Source of the DNA: Acidobacteriota bacterium | GTDB taxonomy: Bacteria > Acidobacteriota > Vicinamibacteria > Vicinamibacterales > JAKQTR01 | Direction of reading: 5' to 3' | Length of the DNA stretch: 64,000 bases | NCBI GenBank assembly: GCA_026393675.1 | Contig: JAPKZQ010000003.1 | Location: 172,840 to 236,839, forward strand | Part shown: piece after piece, positions 1-9,464 of the stretch | Layout: the number at the start of each line of letters is the position of its first letter | Numbering within the stretch: position 1 is the first letter of the stretch | Translations under genes and position numbers: made by a program | The notes under the pieces: generated by a model | The model's input: only the letters and a program-made list of their open reading frames with translations | What the model was told of the DNA's origin: nothing | Database searches by the model: none

Positions 1-922
1 CACGCTTCTGCACGGCCACTGGCTGATCCCCGGGGGCGCCGTCGTGACGGCAGCCGGCACCGGGCTGCCGGTGGTGACGAGCCTGCACGGATCCGATGTG
101 TACCTGGCCGAACGCCACGCGTTCGCGCGCCTCGGCGCCCGGTTCGCGCTCCGGCGCGTCGACTGGTTCACCGCGCCCAGCGACGACCTGCGCGACCGCA
201 CGATTGCGCTCGGCGCGGCCGCCGACCGCATCGAGACGATTCCGTACGGCGTGGATGTCGAGCGTTTTCGGCCCGACCCGGAGACCCGGGCCGCTTGCCG
301 ACGCGCGCTTGGGGTCACATCAGACGATGTGGTGCTGTTTACGGCCGGGCGGTTCGTTCGAAAGAAGGGATTCGAGTACTTGATCGATGCCGTAGGCCGG
401 CTCGCCCCGCGGTGGCCTGGCGTACGTCTTGTCATTGCGGGAGGCGGCGATCTGGACGACGAGTTGCAATCCCGGGTGCGCGATCGGGGCATCGGTGGCC
501 ACGTGCAATTCGTCGGTGTGCTGGCACAACCGGATGTGGCCCGGCACCTGGCAGCCGCGGATATCGCCGTGATGCCATCGATCAGAGACGAAGCGGGCAA
601 CGTCGATGGCCTGCCCAATACGGTCATGGAAGCGCTGGCCTCCGGAACGCCGCTGGTGGCAACCACGGCGGGCGGCATCCCATCGGTCGTGACCAATGAC
701 CGCAACGGGCTGCTGGTACCGGAGAAGGATGTGCCGGCACTCGAGGCAGCGATCGAGCGGCTGATCGCCAACCCGGCGGCGCGTGCCGCGCTCGGCACGG
801 CGGCCAGAGCCGACGCATTGGCATCGCGAACCTGGGACCGGGTCGCCGAACGCATTGAACAGGTGTACGATCGGGCTGCTTGTCGGCGTGAAATGCACCG
901 TGGTACCGTACGGGACTCTTGA
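1..922 (+). CDS. Glycosyltransferase family 4 (GT-B), 5' end outside window
   Basis: The frame is open from base 2 with no start codon before the window edge. It begins with an HGHW..PGG motif typical of the N-terminal acceptor domain of GT4 enzymes, so the gene starts upstream and the GTG near position 44 is internal. Downstream are RKKG, a GGGDLDDEL donor-domain strand, and the PNTVMEALASGTPLV segment that carries the nucleotide-sugar-binding glutamate. The family transfers a sugar from a nucleotide donor to a growing glycan at the cytoplasmic membrane face; donor and acceptor cannot be told. The TGA overlaps the ATG of the next gene by one base, so it is the first visible member of a long polysaccharide operon. 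Confidence 0.9.
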   Translation, partial: TLLHGHWLIPGGAVVTAAGTGLPVVTSLHGSDVYLAERHAFARLGARFALRRVDWFTAPSDDLRDRTIALGAAADRIETIPYGVDVERFRPDPETRAACRRALGVTSDDVVLFTAGRFVRKKGFEYLIDAVGRLAPRWPGVRLVIAGGGDLDDELQSRVRDRGIGGHVQFVGVLAQPDVARHLAAADIAVMPSIRDEAGNVDGLPNTVMEALASGTPLVATTAGGIPSVVTNDRNGLLVPEKDVPALEAAIERLIANPAARAALGTAARADALASRTWDRVAERIEQVYDRAACRREMHRGTVRDS

Positions 923-1677
923 TGGCAGCACCTCCACACGCGCCGGGGTTGAGCATCTTCTTCCCCGCCTACAACGACAGCGGCACGATCGCCAGTATGG
1001 TCATCGGCGCGGTCATGGCGGCACGCAGACTGACGCCCGACTTCGAGGTGCTCGTCATCAATGACGGCAGCCGCGACCTGACGCCGCAAATCGCCGACGA
1101 ACTGGCGCGCGTGTATCCCCAGGTACGGGTCGTGCACCACCAGGGCAATCGCGGGTATGGCGGCGCGCTGCGGAGCGGATTCGCCAACGCCTCCAAGGAG
1201 TACATTTTCTACACCGATGGCGATGCGCAGTACGACCCGTCGGAAATGAGTGTCCTCTGGGCCAGGCTCGGGCCTGGCGTCGATCTGGTCAATGGGTACA
1301 AGATCAGCCGGTCGGACCCGCTGCATCGCATCATCATCGGCCGCGTCTATCACCACACCGTCAAGATGCTTTTCGGTCTGAACGTGCGAGACGTCGACTG
1401 CGATTTCAGGCTGATGCGCCGGTCCATCTTCGACAAGGTGCACCTCAAGAAAACGAGCGGCGTCATCTGTCTGGAAATGATCAAGAAGATCCAGGATGCC
1501 GGGTTCGCCATCGTTGAAGCGCCGGTGCACCACTACCACCGCGCGTACGGCAAGTCGCAGTTCTTCAACTTCGGCCGCATCCTGAGAACCGGCGTCGATG
1601 TGCTCCAGTTGTGGTGGGCGCTGGTCATCGAGCGCCAGCACTTGAGGCCGGGCCAGGACACCTCGTCGGGAACATGA
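922..1677 (+). CDS. Glycosyltransferase family 2, dolichyl/polyprenyl-phosphate mannosyltransferase-like
   Basis: The 251-residue protein has the GT-A signatures PAYNDSGTI, VINDGSRD and DGDAQYDP (the metal-binding DxD). It resembles DPM1-type enzymes, which transfer a hexose to a polyprenyl phosphate and so supply lipid-linked donors for GT-C transferases. Several GT-C proteins lie in this window, including one 2 kb downstream, which fits that role. There is no C-terminal pair of membrane helices as in longer ArnC/GtrB enzymes. I chose ATG 922, which overlaps the upstream stop; a TTG three bases earlier is also in frame. The stop overlaps the next start (ATGA). Confidence 0.88.
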   Translation: MAAPPHAPGLSIFFPAYNDSGTIASMVIGAVMAARRLTPDFEVLVINDGSRDLTPQIADELARVYPQVRVVHHQGNRGYGGALRSGFANASKEYIFYTDGDAQYDPSEMSVLWARLGPGVDLVNGYKISRSDPLHRIIIGRVYHHTVKMLFGLNVRDVDCDFRLMRRSIFDKVHLKKTSGVICLEMIKKIQDAGFAIVEAPVHHYHRAYGKSQFFNFGRILRTGVDVLQLWWALVIERQHLRPGQDTSSGT

Positions 1678-2699
1678 CCATGGATGGGACGTTCTACCGC
1701 AACCGGCCCGTGATGATCACGGGGGGACTTGGGTTCATCGGCAGCAACCTCGCCCACCGGTTGGCCGATCTCGGGGCCGACGTCCTGCTCGTGGATTCGC
1801 TGATCCCGGATTACGGCGGCAACCTGTACAACATCGAGGACATCAAGGATCGCGTGCGGGTCAACATCGCCGACCAACGGCAGCAGAGCACGATGAACTA
1901 CCTCGTGCGGCACGTCGACGTGATCTTCAACCTCGCCGGACAGGTCAGCCACATCGACAGCATGCGGGATCCGTACACCGACCTGGAGATCAACTGCCGC
2001 AGCCAGTTGTCCCTGCTCGAAGCCTGCCGCCGGAACAACCCGAGAGCCAAGGTGGTCTTCGCCGGCACCCGCCAGGTCTACGGCAAGCCGGATTCGCTGC
2101 CGGTCACCGAGCAACATCTGGTGCGGCCGACCGACGTCAATGGCATTAACAAGGTCGCTGGCGAGTACTACCACCTCGTCTACAACAACGTCTTCGGCGT
2201 GCGCGCGTGCTCGCTGCGGCTGACCAACGTCTACGGGCCGCGCCAACTGGTGAAGCACAACCGCCAGGGGTTCATCGGCTGGTTCATCCGGCTCGCCGTC
2301 GAGGATCGCGAGATCGAGATCTACGGCGACGGATCACAGTTGCGGGATTTCGTCTTCGTCGACGATGCCGCTGAGGCGTTTCTGGCGGCGGGCGCGTCGG
2401 ACGGATGCAATGGCGAGGTCTTCAACGTCGGCGGCCTCGAACCGATCAGCCATCGCGATCTCGTGCACCTGTTGATCGAGGTCGCGGGCACCGGGCGTGT
2501 GCGCTATGTGGACTGGCCCGCCGAGAAGAAGGCCATCGACATTGGCAGCTTCTACGCGGATTCCAGCCGGTTCACTGCGGCGACCGGGTGGCGGCCCCGC
2601 GTGGGCCTGCGCGAGGGCCTGGGCCGGACGGTGGCGTTCTACCGCGAGCACCTCGCGAAGTACCTGGAGCCGGCACAGCCCGCACCGGAGCACGTATGA
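1674..2699 (+). CDS. NAD-dependent epimerase/dehydratase (extended SDR) with Asn in place of the catalytic Tyr
   Basis: The 341-residue protein starts at ATG 1674 (ATGA with the previous stop). It shows the Rossmann motif GGLGFIGSN near residue 18 and the extended-SDR landmarks AGTRQVYG and LRLTNVYGPRQL, as in UDP-glucose 4-epimerase and UDP-glucuronate decarboxylase families. The usual PYGxSK active site reads VNGINK, so the lysine is kept but the tyrosine is asparagine. This may define a subfamily with a different reaction rather than a dead enzyme, since the rest of the fold is well kept. The adjacent aminotransferase suggests it helps make an amino sugar. The substrate is unknown. Confidence 0.85.
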   Translation: MTMDGTFYRNRPVMITGGLGFIGSNLAHRLADLGADVLLVDSLIPDYGGNLYNIEDIKDRVRVNIADQRQQSTMNYLVRHVDVIFNLAGQVSHIDSMRDPYTDLEINCRSQLSLLEACRRNNPRAKVVFAGTRQVYGKPDSLPVTEQHLVRPTDVNGINKVAGEYYHLVYNNVFGVRACSLRLTNVYGPRQLVKHNRQGFIGWFIRLAVEDREIEIYGDGSQLRDFVFVDDAAEAFLAAGASDGCNGEVFNVGGLEPISHRDLVHLLIEVAGTGRVRYVDWPAEKKAIDIGSFYADSSRFTAATGWRPRVGLREGLGRTVAFYREHLAKYLEPAQPAPEHV

Positions 2700-3790
2700 C
2701 GACGCCGCGCGTGCGGTTCATGCACCTCAAGCCGGGCGAGGAAGCGCCGGCGGTCGACGCGGCCATCCGCCGCGTCATCGATCGCGGGTGGTACGTGCTC
2801 GGCCCGGAGGTCGAGGCTTTTGAGCAGGCGTTTGCGGTGGCGTGCCACGCCTCGCATGCGATCGGCGTCGGGACCGGCACCGACGCCATCGCGATCATTC
2901 TGCGCGGACTGGGTATCGGCGCCGGCGACGAGGTCATCACGACGCCGCTGTCGGCGGTGTACACCGCGCTGGCGTGCATGATGGTGGGCGCCCGGCCCGT
3001 GTTCGCGGATCTCGATCCCGCGCGGCTGACGCTGGATCCGGCCGCGGTCGAATCGCAGATCACGCCGCGCACGAAGGTCATCCTGCCCGTTCATCTGTAT
3101 GGGCAGCCCGCCGACATGCGCGCGATCATGGCCATCGCCTCACGGCATCAACTCGCCGTTGTCGAGGATTGCTGTCAAGCGCACCTCGCCACCTGCCAGG
3201 GGCAGCCCGTCGGCAACTTCGGCGTCGCAGCCGCCTACAGCTTCTACCCCACCAAGAACCTCGGCGCGCTGGGTGACGGTGGCGCGATCACGACCAACGA
3301 CGCCGCCCTCGCGGCGAAGGTGAAGCGTGTGAGAAATGGCGGCCAGACCGATCGCTACCATCATGTGGAGATGGGCGTGAACAGCCGGCTCGATGAAATG
3401 CAGGCGGCGATCCTCTCCGCCCGGCTGCCGTATCTGGCCAAATGGACCAGCGCCAGACGCGACGTGGCTGGCCAGTACCGGCGCCTGCTCGCGGGTGCGC
3501 CCGTTGACGTGCCGCCCGAATGCGACAGCGGCCACGTCTATCATCTGCTGCCCATCCTGTCAGCATCCAGGGACCGGCTGCAGACATGGCTGCGTGACCT
3601 GGGCGTCGAGACGCTGATTCACTATCCCGTGCCCATTCCGCGCCAGCCCGCGCTCGCGTCGGAGAGCCCTGGCGTCTGCCCGGTCGCCGACCGAGTCTGC
3701 GCCCAGATCCTGTCGGTGCCACTCTACCCAGGCATTCCGGAGCCGGATGTCGAACTGGTGGCGAACGCCATTTCCCGGTTCACGCCCTGA
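2696..3790 (+). CDS. DegT/DnrJ/EryC1/StrS aminotransferase (PLP sugar aminotransferase)
   Basis: The 364-residue protein starts at ATG 2696, overlapping the epimerase stop. PLP-binding features are visible: GTGTDAI near residue 60, VVEDCCQAH with Asp158, and SFYPTKNLGALGDGG with the Schiff-base Lys187. The family moves an amino group from glutamate to a nucleotide-linked keto sugar. With the upstream epimerase and the WbpB-like oxidoreductase domain encoded at 9465, it could act like WbpE, which aminates UDP-3-keto-GlcNAc-uronate; that is an inference from context. Length is normal for the family. The next gene starts five bases downstream. Confidence 0.92.
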   Translation: MTTPRVRFMHLKPGEEAPAVDAAIRRVIDRGWYVLGPEVEAFEQAFAVACHASHAIGVGTGTDAIAIILRGLGIGAGDEVITTPLSAVYTALACMMVGARPVFADLDPARLTLDPAAVESQITPRTKVILPVHLYGQPADMRAIMAIASRHQLAVVEDCCQAHLATCQGQPVGNFGVAAAYSFYPTKNLGALGDGGAITTNDAALAAKVKRVRNGGQTDRYHHVEMGVNSRLDEMQAAILSARLPYLAKWTSARRDVAGQYRRLLAGAPVDVPPECDSGHVYHLLPILSASRDRLQTWLRDLGVETLIHYPVPIPRQPALASESPGVCPVADRVCAQILSVPLYPGIPEPDVELVANAISRFTP

Positions 3791-3794
3791 CATC

Positions 3795-6368
3795 ATGCTC
3801 AGGGCCATCGCTGGTGTGTTCGTCATCGCGTACCTGCCGGGTGCGCTGATCTTCCGTCTGCCAGCTGGCGACAGGACACGGCGGTTCTCGCTTCCCGCCG
3901 AGGAACGTGCGTTCTGGGCCGTCATCATCAGCGTCGGCGTCACGACCATGGTGGCGTTGGCGCTGACGTCGACCGGTGTCTACACGCTTGGCCGGCTCGT
4001 CGTTGGCGATCTCGTGCTGGCTGGCGTGGCGGCCGCGATGATCGCGATGAGACGGCGCGGCGCGCCCGCCGGTACGCGTGCGCCGAAACCGACCCGATTG
4101 GCGCTGATGCCGGTGGCCCTCGTGGTGCTGGGGCTGTTTCTCTTCTTCCCGCCCGCCGAGTACCTCATGGGCGGCAAGGACCCGGGCACCTACATCAACG
4201 AAGGCATCCAGATCGCGCAGCATGGCTCCTGGACGATTCCAGACACGACGCTGGCGTTGCTCCCGGCCGACAGCCGCGGGTTGTTCGTCTCCCCGGATGC
4301 GGAGAGCATCAACCAGGGCACGAACTTCATGGGGTTTTTTGTTCTCGATTTCGATCGAGGCACAGTTGTCGGTCAGTTTCCGCACGCGTATCCCGTGTGG
4401 ATTGCGATCGGCTACGGCCTCGGCGGCGTCACTGGCGCGCGCTCTGCCATCGGTTTCTGGGGCCTGCTTGGCGTGCTCGCGGTGTACTTCGCATCGGCGC
4501 GGCTGGTGGGTCGATTGCCGGCGTTTGCAGGCACGATCCTTCTCGCGATCAACGTGGCCGACGTCTGGTTTGCACGGTACCCGAACTCGGAGTTGATGCA
4601 ACAGGCGCTGCTGTTTGCGGGCATGCTCGCCCTGGTGCGTGCCGTCGGCGACGAAGACGCGCTCTTCGGAGCGGTGGCCGGCGTGCTCCTGGGGGTGCAG
4701 CTCTTCGCCCGCATCGACACGCTTCTGTTGCTGATGGCGATCGGCGGCGGCATCCTGCTGCTGGTGGCGGACGGCAAACGTCCACGGTGGTCGTTCTGGC
4801 TACCGCTCGCGATACTGACGGGGCTGGCGGGCCTGTACTACGTGGGGCCGATGAAGTACTACGCATCCACACCGTTAGCCTTCCTTCACGGACCCGCCGG
4901 CGTACTTGCCGCGACGGCGGGATTGACGGCCATGGGGTTCGGCATCCACTTCGCCGCGCGCCGCTGGCCGGTCGGCGTCCTCTGGTGCCGGCGCTGGCTC
5001 CCGCGTGTGCTCGCCGTCGCTGTCGTCATGGCCTTCGCCTACGGCTACTTCTGGCGCGTCCCGCACGAGACGATTCGCGACTACGCCGCCGGCGTCACGC
5101 TGCGTCAGGGATTGGCCGCCAACGACGCGTACTCGCTGAAACACTATGCCTGGTACGTCGGCGCGGCCGGCCTCTTTGCAGCGGTGCTCGGGCTGGCAGT
5201 CGTCACGTGGCGATCGTTCTGGCGGGACCCGGTGATGCTGACCGTCGTGATGTCGCTCTCCTGGTTCTTCTTCTACAAGACCCGAATCGTGCCCGAACAC
5301 TTCTGGCTCGCGAGGCGCTATCTTCCGGTCATTCTGCCCATGACGTGCGTCCTGGCCGCCACGGGCGCCCTGCTCGGTGTGCAGATGTGGTGGGAACGCC
5401 GCGCCGCGGCGCGGCCCGGAGCGCACCGCCGCCTCTGGCCGGCCATCTGTTACGCGATCGCCGGCACAACGTTTATTGGATGGCTCGGATGGCAGTACGC
5501 GACCGCGACGATCGCCATCGCCGGCCACGTCGAGTACGCGGGTCTGGCCGCACAACTCGACACCCTGAGCCGTCGATTCGGCGATCGCGATCTCGTGCTG
5601 GTCGAATCGCGCAACTCTTCGGACGCACACGTGCTGGCCGCGCCGCTCGCGTACATCTACGGCCGCCACGTGCTGCAGGTGTTGTCCCCGCGACCGGATC
5701 GCGCCGCCTTCGATCGCTTCTGTCAGTGGGCGATCGGGACGTTCGATCGCGTCTACTTCGTCGCCGACGGCGGCACCGACATCACGCCGAGCGGAATCAC
5801 CATCACACCGGTGGCCAGCCAGAGCTTCGAGATCCCGGAATACGAGTCCGCGTTGAACGCGTATCCTCGAGGCATCCGGCAGAAGAAGTTCTCCCTCAGC
5901 GTGTTCCAGTTGTCCCGATCCGACGAGCCCGCCGTCAAAACGGACATCGATGTGGGGACCCTGGACGACGTGTGGGTGTTGCGGTTCTATGCGAAGGAGC
6001 ATGAGGGTGACGTCAACTTCCGCTGGGTTCGCAACATGTCGTTCGTGTCGCTGATGGGCATCGCCCCCGACAGCCGCGCCGTCACACTGAGGATGAGCAG
6101 CGGCGGACGTCCTCCGCGCGCCGGTGCCGCGCGTGTCCAGGTGTATCTGAACGATCATCTGCTCGGCGACGTGGAGGTCGCGGATGGCTTCCACGACTAC
6201 ACGGTGCCCATCACACCCGCCATCGCCGACGAGGCTGCGCGCAAGCCGGGAGCGTCCGTCTTGCGCCTGATGTCTACGACGTGGTCGCCGAAGCAGATCC
6301 TTGGGGGCCCGGACGACCGTCAACTCGGTGTCATGCTCGATCGGGTTCGAGTGGAACGAAACCGCTGA
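3795..6368 (+). CDS. GT-C family membrane glycosyltransferase with C-terminal periplasmic domain
   Basis: The 857-residue protein begins with hydrophobic helices (MLRAIAGVFVIAYLPGALIF) and has roughly a dozen membrane segments up to about residue 590. An acidic first-loop motif (MGGKDPGTYINEG) resembles the catalytic loop of GT-C enzymes, which use polyprenyl-phosphate sugars outside the membrane. The last roughly 280 residues look soluble and beta-rich, ending in a lectin-like DDRQLGVMLDRVRV segment. ATG 3795 is preferred over an in-frame ATG 48 bases upstream inside the aminotransferase gene. Donor and acceptor are unknown. It sits between sugar-nucleotide genes and cytoplasmic transferases in one operon. 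Confidence 0.8.
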   Translation: MLRAIAGVFVIAYLPGALIFRLPAGDRTRRFSLPAEERAFWAVIISVGVTTMVALALTSTGVYTLGRLVVGDLVLAGVAAAMIAMRRRGAPAGTRAPKPTRLALMPVALVVLGLFLFFPPAEYLMGGKDPGTYINEGIQIAQHGSWTIPDTTLALLPADSRGLFVSPDAESINQGTNFMGFFVLDFDRGTVVGQFPHAYPVWIAIGYGLGGVTGARSAIGFWGLLGVLAVYFASARLVGRLPAFAGTILLAINVADVWFARYPNSELMQQALLFAGMLALVRAVGDEDALFGAVAGVLLGVQLFARIDTLLLLMAIGGGILLLVADGKRPRWSFWLPLAILTGLAGLYYVGPMKYYASTPLAFLHGPAGVLAATAGLTAMGFGIHFAARRWPVGVLWCRRWLPRVLAVAVVMAFAYGYFWRVPHETIRDYAAGVTLRQGLAANDAYSLKHYAWYVGAAGLFAAVLGLAVVTWRSFWRDPVMLTVVMSLSWFFFYKTRIVPEHFWLARRYLPVILPMTCVLAATGALLGVQMWWERRAAARPGAHRRLWPAICYAIAGTTFIGWLGWQYATATIAIAGHVEYAGLAAQLDTLSRRFGDRDLVLVESRNSSDAHVLAAPLAYIYGRHVLQVLSPRPDRAAFDRFCQWAIGTFDRVYFVADGGTDITPSGITITPVASQSFEIPEYESALNAYPRGIRQKKFSLSVFQLSRSDEPAVKTDIDVGTLDDVWVLRFYAKEHEGDVNFRWVRNMSFVSLMGIAPDSRAVTLRMSSGGRPPRAGAARVQVYLNDHLLGDVEVADGFHDYTVPITPAIADEAARKPGASVLRLMSTTWSPKQILGGPDDRQLGVMLDRVRVERNR

Positions 6369-6374
6369 GGCGCC

Positions 6375-7604
6375 GTGCTGCACATTGCTGACGCCCGGGA
6401 ACGGCGGATGGTCGCCACGGCCGACGCGCTGCTGCGAGTGGCAAGCGCGATCCGTCGGAAGCACACCCGGCCATCGCGCGCCGGGATCCGGCGCGTCCTG
6501 GTGCTGCGACTCGAGCGCATCGGCGACTTGATGATGTCGTTACCAGCCCTGCATGCGCTTCGGCAGCTCGCCCTGCAGGCGCAGATCGATCTGGTGACCG
6601 GATCCTGGAACGAACCTCTGGCGCGCCTCATTGCCGGGATCGACCGGATCGAGACGATTGACGCGCGATGGTTGAGTCGCGGAGCGGACGGCCTGGGGCT
6701 CGCCGCGCTGGCACGCCGCGCCTGGGCCTGGCGCAGCCGCCGCTACGATGTCGCCATCAATCTCGAGGGCGACATCCGCAGCAATTTTCTGATCGGTCTT
6801 TCCGGCGCCCGATGGAAGGCGGGCTTCGACGTGGCCGGCGGCGGGCCGCTGCTCGACGACGCGGTGGAGTTCAAACCCGCGGAACATACCGCGACAAACG
6901 GCGTCACCCTTGTCGCCACAGCGCTTGGCGAAGAGCTGACCACGAGAGGGGCGCGCGTCGGCACGGCGCTGGAGACGGCATCGGCGCTTCCCCGCACGGG
7001 ACTCCTCCTGCCGGAAGACGCCCGGGAGCGCGCTGAACGGCTTCTCCACGCAGAGGCGCACCGGACATCACCAATGGTCGGCATCCAGGTCGGCGCCGGT
7101 CGGCTGGTCAAGCAGTGGCCCGCCGAACGGCTGGCTGCGGTGGCCGGGCGGCTCGTATCGGCGTTCAATGCGACCATCGTCCTGACAGGAGCGCAGGAAG
7201 ACCGCGCGGCTGCCGATGTCCTGCGCGCAAATCTTCCCCAGTCGGCCGGCGTGATCGATCTGGTCGGCGCGCTCGACCTGGTCACGCTGGCCGCCGTGCT
7301 GGCGCGGCTGTCGCTGCTCATCACGCCAGATACGGGGCCGATGCACCTCGCTGCGGTTGTAGAGACGCCGGTCGTCGCGATCTTCGGTCCGGCCTCGCCT
7401 GAACGCTGGGGTCCCCTGTCGCAGCACTGCCGAATCGTCAGGGTCGATCTGCCCTGCAGTCCCTGCAATCGAATCCGGCGTCCTCCGGCGCGATGCGTGG
7501 GCCACACGCCGGATTGCCTCGCGTCCATCCGGGTGGACGATGTCTATCGAGCCGCCACCTCGCTTCTCGAAAGCGCGGCGGCGCCGGGACTAAAACCGTC
7601 GTGA
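6375..7604 (+). CDS. Glycosyltransferase family 9 (heptosyltransferase-like)
   Basis: The 409-residue protein shows the GT9 pattern: RVLVLRLERIGDLMMSLPAL near residue 36, QVGAGRLVKQWP in the middle, and TPDTGPMHLAAVVETPVVAI with FGPASPERWGPL in the donor domain. The C-terminus has the cysteine cluster CSPCNR..RCVGHTPDCL common in this family. GT9 proteins include the LPS heptosyltransferases, but the many homologues outside core LPS use other sugars, so the donor is open. I used GTG 6375, preceded by GAGG; ATG 6408 is an alternative. The stop overlaps the next start as GTGA. Confidence 0.88.
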   Translation: MLHIADARERRMVATADALLRVASAIRRKHTRPSRAGIRRVLVLRLERIGDLMMSLPALHALRQLALQAQIDLVTGSWNEPLARLIAGIDRIETIDARWLSRGADGLGLAALARRAWAWRSRRYDVAINLEGDIRSNFLIGLSGARWKAGFDVAGGGPLLDDAVEFKPAEHTATNGVTLVATALGEELTTRGARVGTALETASALPRTGLLLPEDARERAERLLHAEAHRTSPMVGIQVGAGRLVKQWPAERLAAVAGRLVSAFNATIVLTGAQEDRAAADVLRANLPQSAGVIDLVGALDLVTLAAVLARLSLLITPDTGPMHLAAVVETPVVAIFGPASPERWGPLSQHCRIVRVDLPCSPCNRIRRPPARCVGHTPDCLASIRVDDVYRAATSLLESAAAPGLKPS

Positions 7605-9442
7605 CAGACGACGCCCTGATCCTCATCGAAACCGCGGGCGGCAGCCGACAGGTCAGGCTCGGCGACTATCTGTCTCTGGACGAAATCGAGCAGGCCGACC
7701 GCGATGCGATCGGCTGGATTAAACGTGTCCGCACCGCCGACATCGCAGGCCGCCCGCTGCGCGAGCAGCTCACGTACCGCGGGGAGTCGCTGTGGTGGTT
7801 TGTCGAGATCTACCTCCACCGCATGCGCGTCATCGAAATCCTGCATCGCGCGGTGACGGCCACCGAGAACCTGTTCCGGACTGAGCAGCCACGTTCGGTG
7901 ACGCTCGTCGACGGCGACGCAATCGCCCAATCGGTCGTCAAGCAGGGCGCGCGGCGCCACGGATCGGCGTTTCACGGCGCGTCGAGCGGCGCCTGGTTCC
8001 ATGCTCGCCGTCTGGCCGCCACGATCATCAAAGGTGTCGCCTTTCTGGGGCAGGCATTCGTCTCGCATCTGCGAGTCCATCACAGACACCACGCACCGGC
8101 AGGTGGCCGGATTGCCATCGCCGCGTTCGTGCATGCCGCGTTCTGGCGCTCGACGGCGGGCCGCGAGGCGTACGTCGGCCCCGTGCTCAAGGAACTGGTG
8201 GCGCGGGTCCCGCCCTCCGATCTGGTCTTTGTCGGACTCGGGCCGCGCACGGTGTTTCGCGCGCGCACGCTCGCCAGCCAGGTTCGCAACTGGAAGGGCG
8301 TCCCGCCAGACGTATGCTCCATCGAGGGCTATGCGGGGCTGCGCGCCATGCGCGGCTCGTTCCGCTATGCCATGACGAGCGGTCGTGTGCGCCGGTGGTT
8401 GTGGCAAAGCGTGGACCTTCGTCGCGCCGCCGTGATCGGCGGGTACGACACGTGGCACTTCGTTCGTCACGAACTGGCCGGCGTCGCGTACCTGCAGTTG
8501 CCCTGGTCTGTCCGGATCATGGATGAAACCGCCGCGGCGCTGGACCACCTGCAACCGCGGCTGGCGCTGACCTACGCCGAGGCCGGCGGATGGGGCCGCG
8601 CCCTGGTCATCGAGGCCCGCCGGCGTGGCATCGCGGTGTGCGGGCTGCAGCACGGTTTCATCCATCGCCATTGGATGAACTACCTCCACGATCCGGATGA
8701 GATGGCGCCGGCGGCTGGCTCGCCGGGATTCCCGCGGCCCGACCTGACGTTGCTGTTTGATCGATTTGCCATCGAGCACCTGGTGACGCGCGGGTCGTTT
8801 CCCGCCTCGTCGCTTGGCATCATGGGCAACCCGCGGCTGGATGAACTGGCCGAAGCCGCCAGTCGGCAGACCGACGAGACGCGGCTCGCGACACGCCGCC
8901 GCCTGGGCGTCGATCCGGAGGCACGGGTCGTTCTGCTGGCCACGAAGTATCGCGAGCGGGCGCACGCCGCGCTGCAGGCGTTGTGTGACGCCGTGCGGTC
9001 GATGCCGGGCGTCCACCTGGTCGTCCGCTGCCACCCGGCCGAAACGGCGGGGCCGTACCTGACGCTCGCCCGCGGGGCATCCACGATCTCGGTGGCGCCG
9101 GCCGATGTCGATCTGGTTTCGTCGCTGGCCGTGTCGGATCTTGTCGTCACCGTGAATTCAACCGTGGCGCTCGAAGCCATGGCGCTTGGGGTGCCTGCGC
9201 TCGCATTGAATCTGCCGAACTACCTGACGCCCTTTGTCGACGCCGGCGTGATGTACGGCGCCGCCTCGCCCGACCACGTGGCGCCTCTGCTTCGACAAGC
9301 GCTGTCAGACGACCCATCGCGGAAGGACTTTCGCGCACGGCAGCAGGCGTTCATGGCAAAATACGACATGCTGCCTTCCGGATTGGCTGCTGATCGAGCC
9401 GTCCGCGCAATCTTGACGCTCACCCATTCAACAGGCGGGTAG
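7601..9442 (+). CDS. Large GT-B-like protein of surface-carbohydrate synthesis, family not recognised
   Basis: The protein is 613 residues from GTG 7601 (GTGA with the previous stop). The C-terminal third has GT-B features seen in CDP-glycerol glycerophosphotransferase and polysialyltransferase-like proteins: IMGNPRLDEL, VRCHPAETAGPY, and VTVNSTVALEAMALGVPALA, which would bind a nucleotide. The N-terminal half contains charged helical stretches and no motif I know. No membrane segment is obvious, so it should act in the cytoplasm or peripherally. Position between GT9 and the ulosonate-like block suggests it transfers a sugar or polyol phosphate. The exact reaction is not known. Confidence 0.7.
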   Translation: MTDDALILIETAGGSRQVRLGDYLSLDEIEQADRDAIGWIKRVRTADIAGRPLREQLTYRGESLWWFVEIYLHRMRVIEILHRAVTATENLFRTEQPRSVTLVDGDAIAQSVVKQGARRHGSAFHGASSGAWFHARRLAATIIKGVAFLGQAFVSHLRVHHRHHAPAGGRIAIAAFVHAAFWRSTAGREAYVGPVLKELVARVPPSDLVFVGLGPRTVFRARTLASQVRNWKGVPPDVCSIEGYAGLRAMRGSFRYAMTSGRVRRWLWQSVDLRRAAVIGGYDTWHFVRHELAGVAYLQLPWSVRIMDETAAALDHLQPRLALTYAEAGGWGRALVIEARRRGIAVCGLQHGFIHRHWMNYLHDPDEMAPAAGSPGFPRPDLTLLFDRFAIEHLVTRGSFPASSLGIMGNPRLDELAEAASRQTDETRLATRRRLGVDPEARVVLLATKYRERAHAALQALCDAVRSMPGVHLVVRCHPAETAGPYLTLARGASTISVAPADVDLVSSLAVSDLVVTVNSTVALEAMALGVPALALNLPNYLTPFVDAGVMYGAASPDHVAPLLRQALSDDPSRKDFRARQQAFMAKYDMLPSGLAADRAVRAILTLTHSTGG

Positions 9443-9464
9443 AGCCACGGCACTACAGAGGGAT

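Noticed and set aside
4875..6464. Long minus-strand open frame opposite the GT-C gene at 3795
   Set aside because: It is composition-driven antisense frame without motifs, hydrophobic segments or ribosome-binding site.
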